Source: Cordilura impudica
Taxonomy: Eukaryota > Arthropoda > Insecta > Diptera > Scathophagidae
NCBI GenBank assembly: GCA_963682025.1
Contig: OY821521.1
Coordinates: forward strand, 118,077,012 to 118,141,011
Length of the DNA stretch: 64,000 nt
Reading direction: 5' to 3'
Of the stretch, positions 34,128 through 46,131 are shown one piece after another. Every line of letters starts with the position of its first letter. Position 1 is the stretch's first letter. Made by a program: the position numbers and the translations under genes. The notes beneath the pieces were generated by a model that was not told the origin of the DNA, searched no databases, and worked only from the letters and a program-made list of their open reading frames with translations.

Positions 34128-36670
34128 TGTACTGGGTTATAAAAAAAAAAAAAGAAAAAATTTTTTTTTTAATATTTCAAATATTAATACTGTAAACGGT
34201 TCTAGAAAATACGACTCTAGCATACACCTAATATTGACATATAGGTGGTGTAAACATTAGTTGATTCTTATTGATGCGTTTACAAACGATTATCGATTAC
34301 AAGAAGCTTCACAGTAAATGAGTTTGATCGAAACAATTTGCAAATTCACGTGGATGAGATTTGTTTCCGGCCTTTAATTTCTTTTCTTGTCTGACTGTGC
34401 TTGAGTCAAATTAAAGTGTGTCTAAATTTAATGTGCGTAAGAATATTCGGAAACCTATTGAGAAAAAATTTTAAAAGTGTCACTTCATCAAGCTTCTAAT
34501 CACCATAAGTGAGAAAAAAAAGGTAAAATTACCACAATATGCGTAATTTTATAGACAAGCCTATTCATTATTTTATTTAAAGGGACACTCCACGCATATC
34601 CCGAAAGGTCTTAACATCGAGGAGTGAGGTTAGAAAACACTCGGCGTGGCTGCGAGCCTGCAAACCCCACTTTAAAATTACAGGCGGAATAAATCGGAAT
34701 ACAATTCCATAGCCTCTCTTTTGTTTAACTCAGACTGTGAAAATACAAAGTGAACTTCTAAGACGAAGTGAATGCATAAGCATTGGGTTAATATTTTTTC
34801 ATGGCAAACTTATATATCTACATGTTTTACTAACAGTCGCTGCCAATACCACGCCTAAATTGAGTCTTTGTGTAGTCTGAAGCGAATATAACATCAAACA
34901 ATTTGATACATACTATTTCGGTAAGAATTATTTTAAAAGTAATGAAAACCCAATTATACCATGTCTTCATTTTAATTTCTCCTTTACATAGCACTTGTAT
35001 TTACGTTAAAAAAAAAACGCCAAACTACATCATTTTCCACGTATCAGTACTCGTAGCCATCCGTAACGAATTCCTTTATTACCTTATTTCGGTATTTGAA
35101 AAGTATTAAAAATTTTATAGAAAAATTATATCCCTAATATTTTTAAAAACAATTGAATTGAATATTCTTCGAATATTCTATCTCATAATTCTATTTATAG
35201 ATACATGCATATTTGTACTCTTTTTTTTCGAACATTAATGTTATAAAATTGCTTTTACCTACAAAAGCATTTATTGTCTAAGTAATACCACTTTTATTCC
35301 TCTCTTCTTTTAACTCCAAATTAATGCTAACATTTAAAAAAAAAAATAAAAAAATACTAAAGGAGAGTTCCAAAGACGAGAGGAATATATCCAATTTATT
35401 TGGTGTTGTAACTTAGTTATTTTAAAAAGCACATATTGGTGCGGAGAAAAATTAAATTCGTTGATCATACATTAAAGTACATTTAAGTTCATTATTAAAT
35501 CTAATTAATATTATATTTTGTTAGATTAGAATAAGAAATCGTTACATATCTAGCAACAAAACATATCGTCAGTGGAGAAGGCCTTCAACATCTGATACGT
35601 ACATACTTAAATATTAGCTTACAACAACAAAATATGGATTAATATGTAAGTCAACCTTTTCTTTATACTTTAATATGAAATTTGATTTTATCTTAATGCT
35701 TAGTAATGTGGAGTCTTTGATCAGTGGTTTTTTTATTGTGAATATCGAAATTAAAGTTTTTACTAAATGATTGAAAAATCGCCACATTTACTAGATTTTT
35801 TTTTGTTAATAATTTTTTTGTTTTTATAATCATTAAATAGTCATTAATTATTAATTAGATCGTAATTAATGATTAGTATATTTATCTAGTAATGGATCCT
35901 AAATGTTCGAATTTTTGAAATTAATAAACAATATGAATTTGTAATTTGAAACCATGGTCTGAAATCATTTAACCGTTGTGTCAGCAGCTGTTGGGTTTTA
36001 TCCACATCGACAGTAGATGTACCCGGGTACTTCATACGTTTTGTATGGCAGATAGTTGCTTTTGATATACAAATATTAACTACTACCTGGATTCTTGTAA
36101 TTTTCTGTTTTTTTTTTTTTTTTATTTCTTGGAAATATTGTCTAGTTAACAAAACTTTTATCATAATTTGGGAAAAAAAAAATTTGGTACCTAAATAATC
36201 CATTTTTACCAAAAATGGGAATTGCCAAAATCCATAAAAATTTAACAATTTCCAAATTCTTTTTTAATCCTTGTAATTTGATCCCTTTTTACAAAGAAAA
36301 ATAATTAACATTGAATTTTCATTCGCAAAATTCCGTTATATTTGAACTGAAAATCAACCGCTCTTGCTCATAGTGCTATTTTTAGTACCTGCGCAGAATA
36401 ATTATAACTCATAAAATATTTGTTCAATGTAAACATATTTTTTTTTGGAATGTGTAGGAAAACACGTCTACTAACAGGAACAAAAGGGTATTTGGGAATA
36501 TCTTGCCTACCTACCCTTGCACAACCAGTTTTGCAGGCAGAAACATGATTTTTTGCGCAGGTTTCGTTTTGAGTAGGTTTGTATGCATAAGTCAGTTTAT
36601 GTGCGATTTTTGAAGTGTAAAGACCTAAAAATTTATTTTGTGCGGCAAATATATAAAAAGTGAAAATAAA

Positions 36671-38603
36671 ATGGCAGATGGTGAGTGGCTAGCTCCGCGT
36701 CGATTGAATGCACTACCGTATGAGGAGCAGCGTGACTATATACGCACACTTGTTGAGGCTTCTGACTCCGAAGAGAGTGACCACGAACAAGCGGTAGATC
36801 AAGAAGACTTAGAAGGAAATATTGATGACATTGGTGGTGAATCATCTGACGCTGAACAAGTCCAGGAAATTCAGTATCACCTAGAGGACGAGAGGGATTC
36901 AGACGAGGAGTATGAAGAACCGCCACTTGAAACTGGTGATTATTATACGGCAAGAGATGGCAATGTATGGTCGTCAATACCACCAATACCTGGACGAATA
37001 CGTGCGCACAACGTTCTAAGAAGTCGCAATCCTGGACCAGTGCCATCGACAAATGGCTTGACAATGGCAGAAACCTTCAATCTTATGATGTCAAATGAAA
37101 TATGTGATGTTATTATTCGAGAATCAAATAGAAAGGCAAGGCAAACTTTTGATGCGTACAATCAGCAGCATCCAGATGCGGAACCACGAATATGGGTGCC
37201 TATAACTGAAGTAGAATTTCGTGCATATTTGGGTGTGCTTTTGATGGCTGGCGTATGTCATTCCGGTTATGTTCATACCACTGACCTGTGGAAAACAACT
37301 TCACATCCATTATTTCGTGCATCAATGAGCTTACGCAGATTTTGGGCAATCAGCCGCTTCATACGCTTTGATAACGGAAACACTCGGAATGCACGCAAAC
37401 AAAATGATAAGGCAGCTGCAATTACAGACGTATTCCTGATGCTAAATGCCACTCTGCGCAAGTATTATATATGTGGCACAAACGTTACCGTAGATGAGCA
37501 ATTATACCCATATCGTGGTGGAACTGGCTTCACACAGTACATTCCATCCAAACCATCCAAATATGGGATAAAAGTGTGGTGGGTCTGCGACGCCATTTCA
37601 TCATATCCCGTGCAGGTAAATCAGTGTTCATACATTCATTTTATTATATCAACTTGTTGCAAATAAACTAAATGACTAATTCAAATTTCATTTTTCAATT
37701 TTTATTTTTTCAATACAGGGTCAAATTTATACTGGAATGGCAGCGTCCGGCGAACGTGAAAGAAACGTTGGTGAGCGTGTTGTGAAGGACTTAGTTGTCA
37801 ACAATTTTGGTGGAAGTGGGCGAACAGTGGTATGCGACAATTTCTTTACAACATATAACTTAGCAAAAACTTTGATGGTGGACAACAGTTTGGCTTTGTT
37901 GGGCACTTGCAACAAAAGGCGTATGTTCGTGCCAGCATCATTTGCCAATCCTAAAGGACGTGAAGCAGAGTCTACGCTATTTGGATTCTGTAACAACATG
38001 ACGATGTGCTCATACGTCCCAAAAAAAAATAAGGCTGTTGTGATGCTGTCTACTTGCCACGACACTACAGAAACTGCAGGTCCAAAACGGAAACCATTGC
38101 TCATACTTGATTATAACAAACATAAAGGCGGCGTGGATAATATGGATAAGTGCTTGACTGAATATTCAACCAAACGGCGCACAAATAGATGGCCTTTAGC
38201 ATTTTTTTATAATATGCTTGACGTAGCTGCGTATGCTGCGTATGTTATATATATGGAAAACAACCCCCATCTAAAACCATCTACCAACCGCCGTAGGATA
38301 TTTCTGCAGCAGCTCAGCGATCAGTTATGCAGACCACAAATCGATATAAGAGCGGACAATAGCCATATTACGCGCATATTTTCTACTAGACACGCTATGG
38401 AAGCATTATATGGTATGCCCTTGAAGATGAATGTTGGTGCACAAGAGGAAGAGGAACGTGACAGTTCTGGCCGCATAAAAAGAAAAGGAAACTGCTATAT
38501 TTGCATTGCAAAACGCCAAACGAGAAAAGTATGTGCAATTTGTAATAAGCCTGTGTGCGCAGAGCACTCGAAGGATCATCCACAATGCCTCAGATGCTGC
38601 TAA
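36671..38603 (+). CDS. piggyBac transposase, two exons
   Basis: Exons 36671-37615 and 37719-38603, joined in frame to a 609-residue protein, the usual length of piggyBac transposases (about 590-610). Start ATG at 36671 (MADGEW); an upstream TTG was rejected. The N-terminus is acidic. The DDD catalytic residues fall at about D275 (VDEQLYPYRGG), D355 (CDNFFTTYNLAKTL) and D455 with D458 (KGGVDNMDK), matching the spacing of the founding piggyBac. The C-terminal cysteine-rich domain reads CYICIAKRQTRKVC, CNKPVC and CAEHSKDHPQC, the usual plant-homeodomain-like zinc region. It excises and reinserts DNA at TTAA precisely. No stop or frameshift is seen. With intact ends it could be active; expression is not known. 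Confidence 0.92.
37616..37718 (+). other. Intron in the piggyBac transposase gene
   Basis: 103 bp, CAG|GTAAAT donor and TTTTTTCAATACAG|GG acceptor with pyrimidine run. Splicing joins codons CAG and GGT in phase 0 to give PVQ-GQIYTG, which matches the family at this site. Unspliced RNA meets an in-frame stop at 37664. Confidence 0.85.
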
Positions 38604-39499
38604 AATTCATAAAATATATTTTTTACTTTCATTATAATGATTTTCTATAAATAAATAAACAAATTTCCATAAAATAAACTAAATATTTCCATTTATTTCT
38701 ATATATTTGTATGAATTTTCATAGAAGTACCTGGGTACATCAGCTGTTGACGCTAGGTCATTTTCTAGTAACTGGGTTATATTTTCCAAACGGTTGGTCC
38801 AATTGACCTGAAATTTCACACCAATATCAATTACATATTTCCAAGCTATGATACGAAGTTTCATCAAGATTGGACCAGCCGCTTGGAAGATATAGCAATA
38901 TAAAGTGAACTTTGCCATTTATTTCTATATATTTGTATGAATTTTCATACAAGTACCCGGGTACACCAGCAGTCGACGCCATTCCACTAACTTGAATTTG
39001 GGCTGTATCGACTGAACTGCTGCTCCAATCTTGATGAAACTTTTCCACATGATGCAAAAGTGTATGGTTGAGGATATCATGAAATTTCAGGTCAATCGGA
39101 CTAACCGTTTGGAAGATACAGGAAAATTAAAGTTGCAAATGTACCCGTGGGCTCTACGATCGACACAACGGTTAACAATAATGTTGTTGATTTGGGTCTC
39201 TATAACAGCTGGAGGCATTGGAAGGGTATGGTCTAGGGCAGGGCTTCAAAATTTTGTCCTGCGCGTACTTTTAAGAAGAAAACTCTTGGTTATTTTTTTT
39301 GTCATTTCTGTTGTTGTTTTGGTGTGCACAATATTTTTGTTGTAGCCGTGGTTATATTAGGAAGTTTAGAAATGGACAATAACGAATCCACGAAACTGAA
39401 GCTACCGGTATAAAGCAAGGTGCACACGCCTCCATATAAACTTCTGCCAAATATTCATGAACAAACCACCAAAGAACATGCCGGGTTGCATAACAAATG

Positions 39500-40544
39500 G
39501 TAACAAATTCGGTTGCCACAATGAATGTGTTTTCTGTAGGTAGTTTTACGTAAAATTTTTCTAGCAGTTTCAGCGCAAATACCTTTTTAAACGTTTGATT
39601 TACATCTTCAACAATTTATGAAGGTGTAATTGGACAAACGTTCTCTTTATAGTTTGGGCAATTTTTTGGAAGCTTTTTCCTTCTCTTTACAATCTAATAA
39701 TTATTCTTTGTATTACATATCTTAAAACTATTACCACTTTTAAATAAATAATATAATAAAAGGAATGTAAAGTGAGCAAAAAGAAGAAAAAACTACTTAA
39801 ATGTATTATGGGCTAAATGAAAACGACTTTTTGGCTGCTATATTTACTTTCTGTGCCAATTACTACATCTGCGTTATATCAAAAATTACCAGAAAAATCT
39901 GGATGTTTTCTTGCTTTTTGAATTAAAGAATGGAAACAAAAGTATATTAAAATAAAATTGATTTGACTAACGTGTTTATATTGTATTTTCATACCACTTA
40001 TACATGTAACTTGAGGATATGTGTTTTTTCAGCGAACAATGGAAATTAATTTCAAATTATAATTCCATACAATGTGATTTCATTTTATACATATTTGAAT
40101 TTTATTTTTGAGCTTAGTTCAAAAGTAATGACTATAAGGTTATGTTATTTCTCTTTCCAATAATTGATGTAATCACGGTAAATTAATCGAGACTAAAATA
40201 TGTTCATCTCCCGGATAATCGAAACTTGTTGAAACTAGCCATGGTTTATTTATACTTACAAATATTTTAATTTTGTATAATCAAACAACGGAATACAAAT
40301 AAATATTAATATTTAAAAAATGGACTCCTTAAAAGTGGTATTGTCTCGCCGTAGGTTTTATGTCAAAACTTAAGTTAAGAAGCAGATCAGAATATACTAC
40401 TTCGAATATGATTGAAACGGTATGCGAATGTCCGAACATTTTCCAAGACATTTTTAAAATTCGCCCATTCTGCGACGTAGTGCTTTTCATATCGAGTTTT
40501 TGTTATTAACAAAATAAATTAATTATTGTTATTTTCTTTTTCAG
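39500..40544. other. Intergenic or intronic sequence
   Basis: No ORF or repeat recognised; AT-rich. If the exon at 40545 is real, this stretch belongs at least in part to its upstream intron (acceptor run attttctttttcag at 40531-40544). Confidence 0.5.
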
Positions 40545-40618
40545 CTGCTGTACTTGCCAGCCAGCAAGCGGCTGCTGTAGCTGTGATAAATCCTTTTCCA
40601 CCTGGACCAAACAAGTAG
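40545..40618 (+). CDS. Candidate 3'-terminal exon of a host gene
   Basis: A polypyrimidine tract and AG at 40543-40544 are followed by a compact, less AT-rich segment. Two bases complete a split codon, then 23 codons encode an Ala/Val-rich stretch and a proline-rich end, AVLASQQAAAVAVINPFP then PGPNK, with TAG at 40616-40618. An AATAAA poly(A) signal lies at 40688-40693. Nothing in it matches the transposon families around it. The gene is not recognised and no upstream exon is in the window on this side; a chance ORF cannot be excluded. Confidence 0.4.
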
Positions 40619-43600
40619 AGGTCAATGATTTCATAAGAATAAGAATCCAGATAATTGGAGTTTAAAACAATTTAAAATAATTTAGAGAATAAATCAAAGA
40701 AAGTATAATAGGTGTTTAATAATAATTAATGTCACATTTTGTTAAACTTTCTTTGCAATACCATATAATCATTGGCGTTTAAGTTTGTATAATTTTTCTT
40801 AATTTTATTTATTTATTTTTAGTACTGATAAGTTATCATACCTTTAACATTTTAAGAAATATAATAAAACAGTTTTTTAAATTCATAATGGATGAGATAA
40901 TTTTTTCCATATATAGTTACATAAATAAGTACATATTTTTTTAAATTTGTTTGAATTATTTGCAAGAATTAAAATTATTTATATGATATGAAGGAATGCG
41001 AACATAAGTTCTAGTCAATGTAAAAAGTCAAAGGCGACAATTTATAATATCTTCAATTTTCGCTTAAGAACTGAATTTGTTTTCCCCATATTTATAAAAA
41101 TAATTCTCAAATTTAGCTATATGAACATAATTTGGTTGTAGGTCCCACATTTATAATTATACATAGTAACATTTAGATCTTTATTTAAATATAATTTTCA
41201 TTTTAAATGAAGTACATTCTTGTTATAAGTTTTATCATTCATATTTATTTGTAAATGATTATTTACGTGCTTTATAAGTTTTTAGTTTAAACACAAAATA
41301 CAATTGTTGTTCATAACTCTTCGCTGTTTAGAATTCTTTAACGTACATACATTTGTTTACCAGGTCAACTCTTTCTCTTCCAAAAACAATTCTTGTTCTT
41401 TAAATAACACTGTGTTACATGGATTTTTACTTATAAAATGAATTAGTGAGGATTATTGGTCTGCCTAAGGACATCTGAACGCCGTGTTTAAAAATTCTCA
41501 CACACCCTCAAATTTTTGAATTAGGCCAAAACAGTTTTGTGTCCATAAGGAAAATTTTACTTACTGTGGATAATTCGAGTATGTTTTTTCCATGACGTTT
41601 CCTTAATTTACTATTGGATCTATAGTTTATACACAGAGAAATTTTATGCCTTTCATATAAACTTTATATTACGATTAACAAGTTTAAACTATTAATTTCG
41701 AATCAATAAATAAAACAGTGAAATAAATTAAACTTCGCGTTGGTTAATTTAGTATTTTCGTGCAATTTTCATTATTAACTAAATTGAACACTTGGATCTT
41801 AAAAAAATTATACATTGTCCTGCCAAATAAAATTATTACTTAAAATTTAAAAACAACGTCAACAATAAATTTTTATTTTATTTTCACTTCAAGTTATTAT
41901 ATGCGTTTACATATTATTATATGCGTTTACATATTAGCAATTTATTGAAATGCTTTGTTTTGCTAGAAAATAAGATTCGGCTCTGATTTTCTAATAAAAA
42001 TTAATTGCGAAAATTTAATTTTTTTTATTCAATATATTCCGAATATGAAAATTTCTTATCTCTGTAAAAACTTCGTAGTTGTTTACAACAATATTTTCGA
42101 CTATTTCCTAACCTTTGTGTCTACAAAAATATAAATAAATATACACCTAATACCCAGGTAATTCAGTACATATAATTCCACTTTTTTTTAAATAAAATTT
42201 AATATTTTGGCCCCTTTTTCCTTACAATATTCAATATGAAATAAAATGTTATTACTCATTTCTTACTAACATTCCAATTTTCGATAACATACATTTTTAT
42301 ATGCACACCCGGATGTGTCGGCAGTAAAACTAGTAGTAAATTCGGCCCACGAATTAATTTTTTTCAAATATAGAAAAAAAACACTAGGTAGCAATCCTAC
42401 ATTTCAGAATACACCAATTTGATGAGTTAAGTTATTTTTGTTTTCCTTACTTTCATATTCATATTTGAAATATATGAAATTATCTATGTTTTCATAGTTC
42501 ACAACACAAGAATTAAAATTGGAACCTTTATTTTAATATTAAATTTCATCTCATTTCATTACTCCTTTGTATGACAATTATATGAAATAAACAAAAAAAA
42601 AAAGATAAAACTAAAACTTCACACGATTGAAAATTATAAAATAATCCCCTTTTATTTAATCATGGTACGTATTGGGAATAGCGAAACGTGTTGACTTCGT
42701 CGACGTCAGCTCCTAAAACCTAATTTTTCGTAATTTGGTATTACGACAGCGGCGTGGTCGGCATTATGGGGTTGAATTACTTAAACCGCATTCATTGATT
42801 TTCAAGAATTAATTATTTTCTTAATTAACTATTTTAATTCACTTATATTAGTATCATAATACAAATAAAACAAAAAAATATTTAAATATTAATATATTTA
42901 TCTTGAGCTTAAGTTTAAACAAAACTTAAAACACAGCAAAACTTAAAGCACCGACCGAATTTTTAAAAGGTACACTTGAGATCGGATATAGACTTAGGGC
43001 TGGCTTAGATGACCACATTAAGTGCTTACATAAATAATAACTTAGTTAAGTAAGATTTAAGTTATATTTGTCTTTGTTGTTTATTATGTTCTATATCTTA
43101 AGTATTTCAAAAATATAGTAGCATTATTATTTTGACAAGCAAAATGAAAAGTATCAAAGTAATAACATTAAAAAATCAATACAATTAAATGAAATAAATT
43201 TTAAATAAATAGTCAATTCAGGCATTTTTTATGATATTTAGAAAAACTATTTGTAAATAAATCGTATTTAATAGAATAATATTGCTCTGATTTTTTGTAT
43301 ATTTTGTGACATATAAAAAAAAATAATTTGCCCTTCGGCTTCTACAGAAAATATTTGACAAGTCCCTATGTCGTTCAATGTTGCATTTTTAGACCATAAT
43401 ATACATTTTTTTAAACAAAAACGCCGAATTTCAGATGACTATTCTCAGAAGTGGTAAGAGATACATTTGTACATAAAAACATAGCTGCTAAATAATGATT
43501 AGTAATCGTAATAATTAGTAATTAGATTTCTCTTTTTTTAAAGGGTAAGTAATGATTAAATTACGATTATATTCAGTTTAGTAATCGTATTATTGATTGC

Positions 43601-43868
43601 GATTACAAAAAATCTAAAAGAAATAAGAATTACTTGAAATTATCATAAAATAATTAAAAATAATCAAAAGTAATCAAAATATAATTCGACTACTCCCAAA
43701 GATAACTTTTGATTCTTTTTGATTATTTTCAAAATATATATGTCGGTCACGAAAATATTCGCACCGCAATATTCATTTGAAAACTCTTTAATTTAAACGA
43801 TAAAAAATAAGGGATTTGCACAAACATTAACTTTTAATCCATTGCTACATATCTTATAAACATATATC
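40619..43868. other. Long AT-rich region without recognised genes
   Basis: 3.2 kb without an ORF of note, inverted-repeat element or RNA gene that I can support. Small features: an AATAAA after the candidate exon, a 20-bp tandem repeat (attatatgcgtttacatatt) at about 41897-41935, and a less AT-rich patch at 42660-42780 with no readable protein. Confidence 0.55.
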
Positions 43869-44153
43869 TAAAGGTGCGTTTAGACTATGCTAATATTTGT
43901 CCAAACACAACAAATAATGGTTTGGGCTAATAGTATGGTTTGTGACAAATGTTTGGGCATGGGTTTAGATTGCACTAATATTTGTTTGAATTTTATTTGC
44001 GCAAATAACAGACAATTTTGTGTCAGCCATGTTTGGTACAAATATTTGTATACCCCTTTACACTATACTAATAATTTTATTTGCCCGGTGTGTATGACAA
44101 ACATCTGTCAAACAGTATCAAATTGTGTTTGTGAAGCAATGTGAAAAGTTAAA

Positions 44154-45102
44154 ATGTTTAGTGACAGTGATATTGGAGATTTATTATTAATAACTGCTGT
44201 AGCTGTAGCAGTTTCAGAAACTCAGCAAAAAGAAAAAAAGAAGAATGTGGGTTCGAGCTTGGGTGCAGCGCCGTTAAATGGAAGGATGTTGCCAAAAACT
44301 TCTGAAGGAATTGCGTTCTGAAGAACCTTCGCTGCATAAAAACTTTGTGTGCATGGGTTCAAATGACTTCGATTGTGCAAAATTTATACAAAAATAATTG
44401 ACAAATTAATTAATCTTCTTTTTTTCTATTTGGCAGGCACACATATTTAGTATTGTGCTCATAGGCATTGCCGATGCGTCATATAAATTTATTTACATAG
44501 ACTTAGGAACAAATGGTTGAGTTTCTGATGGGGGCGTTTTCCGGAGAACTGCATTTTATGATGCGCTACAAAACAATTCTCTCCATCTTCCTCAACCTGT
44601 GCCATTTCCCGAAAGGTCAAAATGCATGCCGTTTGTCCTAGTGGCTGATGATGCATTTTCTGCAAGCATAAATCTTTTGAAACCCTTCAATAAGAAAAGG
44701 ATTGATGGTATTCAACGCATCTTTAATTATCGCCTATCGAGAGCACGACGCGTTGTAGAGAATGCATTTGGCATATTGTCAGCACGATTTCGCATTTTCC
44801 GCAGCCCAATACAGCTTAATCCCGAAAAAGCAAGAAAAATAACCACTGCTTGTTGTGCATTACACAATTTTTTATTGATGAGGAATGCAAGAACTTACTT
44901 GACGTCTTCACTGGTTGATCGTGATAATGCCGATGGTAAAATTACTCCAGGAGAATGGCGGAATGATGCAATTGACTCATCTTTACATCCTCTCACAAGA
45001 CAACGTTCTTACAACAGCGAAACAATAGACGAAATTAAGAATGAATTCAGCCAGTACTTCATAAATGAAGGCGAAATACCTTTTCAATATCAACAAATAT
45101 AA
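44154..45102 (+). pseudogene. HARBI1-like nuclease, deleted and frameshifted
   Basis: ATG 44154 starts a short acidic N-terminus, and a shifted frame gives MWVRAWVQRR, CQKLLKELRSEEPSLHKNFVCM, the usual HARBI1 N-terminal block. The central third is missing. From about 44440 the DDE_4 nuclease resumes: SIVLIGIADASYKFIYIDLG (first D), a TGA where arginine is expected before VSDGGVF, LVADDAF (second D), and IFNYRLSRARRVVENAFGIL (E). It ends at 45102 with a normal-looking C-terminus. The long open part is 44599-45102. Harbinger nucleases cut at the inverted repeats together with a Myb/MADF partner. Confidence 0.88.
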
Positions 45103-45340
45103 CTGAATTGCTGTGTATTTTTTAAAATAATATTTGTCAATTTGAAGTATATTTTTATTATTATTAAAAAAAATTAAGGCACATTCTTTGGCAATCTTAA
45201 GATTAATGTTTGGTAAAAAAAAACTAAAAATCAGGCACATTCATTGTCAATCTTAAAATCAATGTTTGATAAAAAAAAAATAAAGCATATTCGTTGGCAA
45301 TATTAATATTAAGAAAATTATCACATTCATCGTTGCACTT

Positions 45341-45632
45341 TCAATTAAAAAGCTGGTTCAAATTCTCTTGGAACTCTGTCGAATTCGACCATTTTGTGCA
45401 AACTTCTTCCGTTCTAATATTTAGCATACCACCAATCTCAGTCCATGCATTATCTTGCATGGGTTTATTATGGTAGTCAGCACTTGATGCATTCCAAATG
45501 CAAGGATTTCACTCCACTTTGCCGATCAATTTAAATATATCTTCGCTCCAGTCATGCGTCATCTTCTTCCTTTTGTTTTTTTTTGGCAAATGATGGGGGC
45601 GATTCAATAACTGCTGCATCGTTGTCGTCCAT
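45341..45632 (-). pseudogene. MADF-domain partner protein of the Harbinger
   Basis: Minus strand. ATG at 45632 gives MDDNDAAVIESPPSFAKKK; a frameshift near 45560 leads into HDWSEDIFKLIGKVE, an in-frame TGA, then NPCIWNASSADYHNKPMQ, NAWTEIGGMLNIRTEEVCTKW. The W...I..V...P..W......Y......W..I.........C...W pattern is the MADF (Myb/SANT-like) DNA-binding fold. Autonomous PIF/Harbinger elements code a second protein of this type, which brings the nuclease to the nucleus and the ends. The stop and frameshift make this a pseudogene. Confidence 0.75.
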
Positions 45633-46131
45633 TTTCTTTCAGAAAAATATGCTTTATAATTAAGAATTACAGAAACGCGTTTTTTACTTACCAATCTGTC
45701 AAACAAATTGACCAGTATTGCCATTTAAATTTTTTTTAATTTTTTATATGTTAAGCACTGTCAAAAATAACTGTTGGCAACCCACGTTTCTACAATTATT
45801 TGTCGCTGTTTGTTCCGCCAAAAATATTGCGAGAACAAACAAAATATCGAGCCAAATATTTGTTGCGACGTGCTGACAAAGTGTTTACACTATGCAAAGC
45901 TTTCTTCATAAACAAAGATTTTTGTTAGCCAACAAACAGTCGAAAAATATTTGGTGGCTAACAAAATCGAGTGTTTACACAAGGACAAACAAAATTTTTA
46001 TGATTTTGCACAAATATTAGCATAGTCTAAACGCACCTTAAAAGAGCTGTTCTTTAACACAATATTTATAAAAACAATTCAATAAATTTACAGAATAAAA
46101 ACAGAAGTAATTAAAAACACAATCTAAAATT

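Larger units (their letters stand above)
35969..39175 (+). mobile_element. piggyBac transposon, apparently intact (TTAA-flanked)
   Basis: Element body 35973-39171 (3199 bp) between TTAA at 35969-35972 and 39172-39175. Terminal inverted repeats CCGTTGTGTC / GACACAACGG (10 bp). Subterminal palindromes GTACCCGGGTAC at 36019-36030 and 38953-38964, with a variant GTACCTGGGTAC at 38727-38738, may be transposase sites. The right end has an imperfect tandem duplication of about 225 bp (38690-38914 and 38915 onward). The insert sits in the gypsy LTR, so it is younger than that element. Confidence 0.93.
26617..39495 (+). mobile_element. Gypsy (Osvaldo/Ulysses-like) LTR retrotransposon with nested piggyBac
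   Basis: LTRs of 2152 bp begin TGTACTGGG and end ATAACA. The 5' LTR is 26617-28768; the 3' LTR is 34128-39495, split by a piggyBac. Target duplication AATG at 26613-26616 and 39496-39499. Without the piggyBac and its extra TTAA the element is about 9.7 kb. Gene order is RING-Gag, then protease-RT-RNase H-integrase in the -1 frame; no env. A tRNA-Lys primer site and very long LTRs recall Ulysses/Osvaldo elements of Drosophila. LTR copies show only scattered differences, so insertion is recent even though the ORFs carry four stops. Confidence 0.9.
34128..39495 (+). repeat. Gypsy 3' LTR, interrupted by piggyBac
   Basis: Left part 34128-35972 matches 26617-28446. The right part 39176-39495 matches about 28447-28768 (ataatgttgttgatttggg to gcataaca). 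The break is at TTAA, the piggyBac target. Flanked on the right by AATG, the gypsy target duplication. Confidence 0.92.
43872..46038. mobile_element. PIF/Harbinger transposon
   Basis: 29-bp inverted repeats beginning AGGTGCGTTTAGACTATGC (43872-43900 and 46010-46038) with TAA target duplications at 43869-43871 and 46039-46041. It has two convergent gene remnants, as in autonomous Harbingers: a HARBI1-like nuclease (plus) and a MADF/Myb-like DNA-binding protein (minus). At 2167 bp, and with part of the nuclease missing, it is an internally deleted copy. Confidence 0.92.

Noticed and set aside
36638..36670. Upstream TTG start for the piggyBac transposase
   Set aside because: TTG is not a normal start in animals; ATG at 36671 fits the family.
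39031..39345. 104-codon ORF over the piggyBac right end and gypsy LTR
   Set aside because: It crosses the element junction and has no domain.
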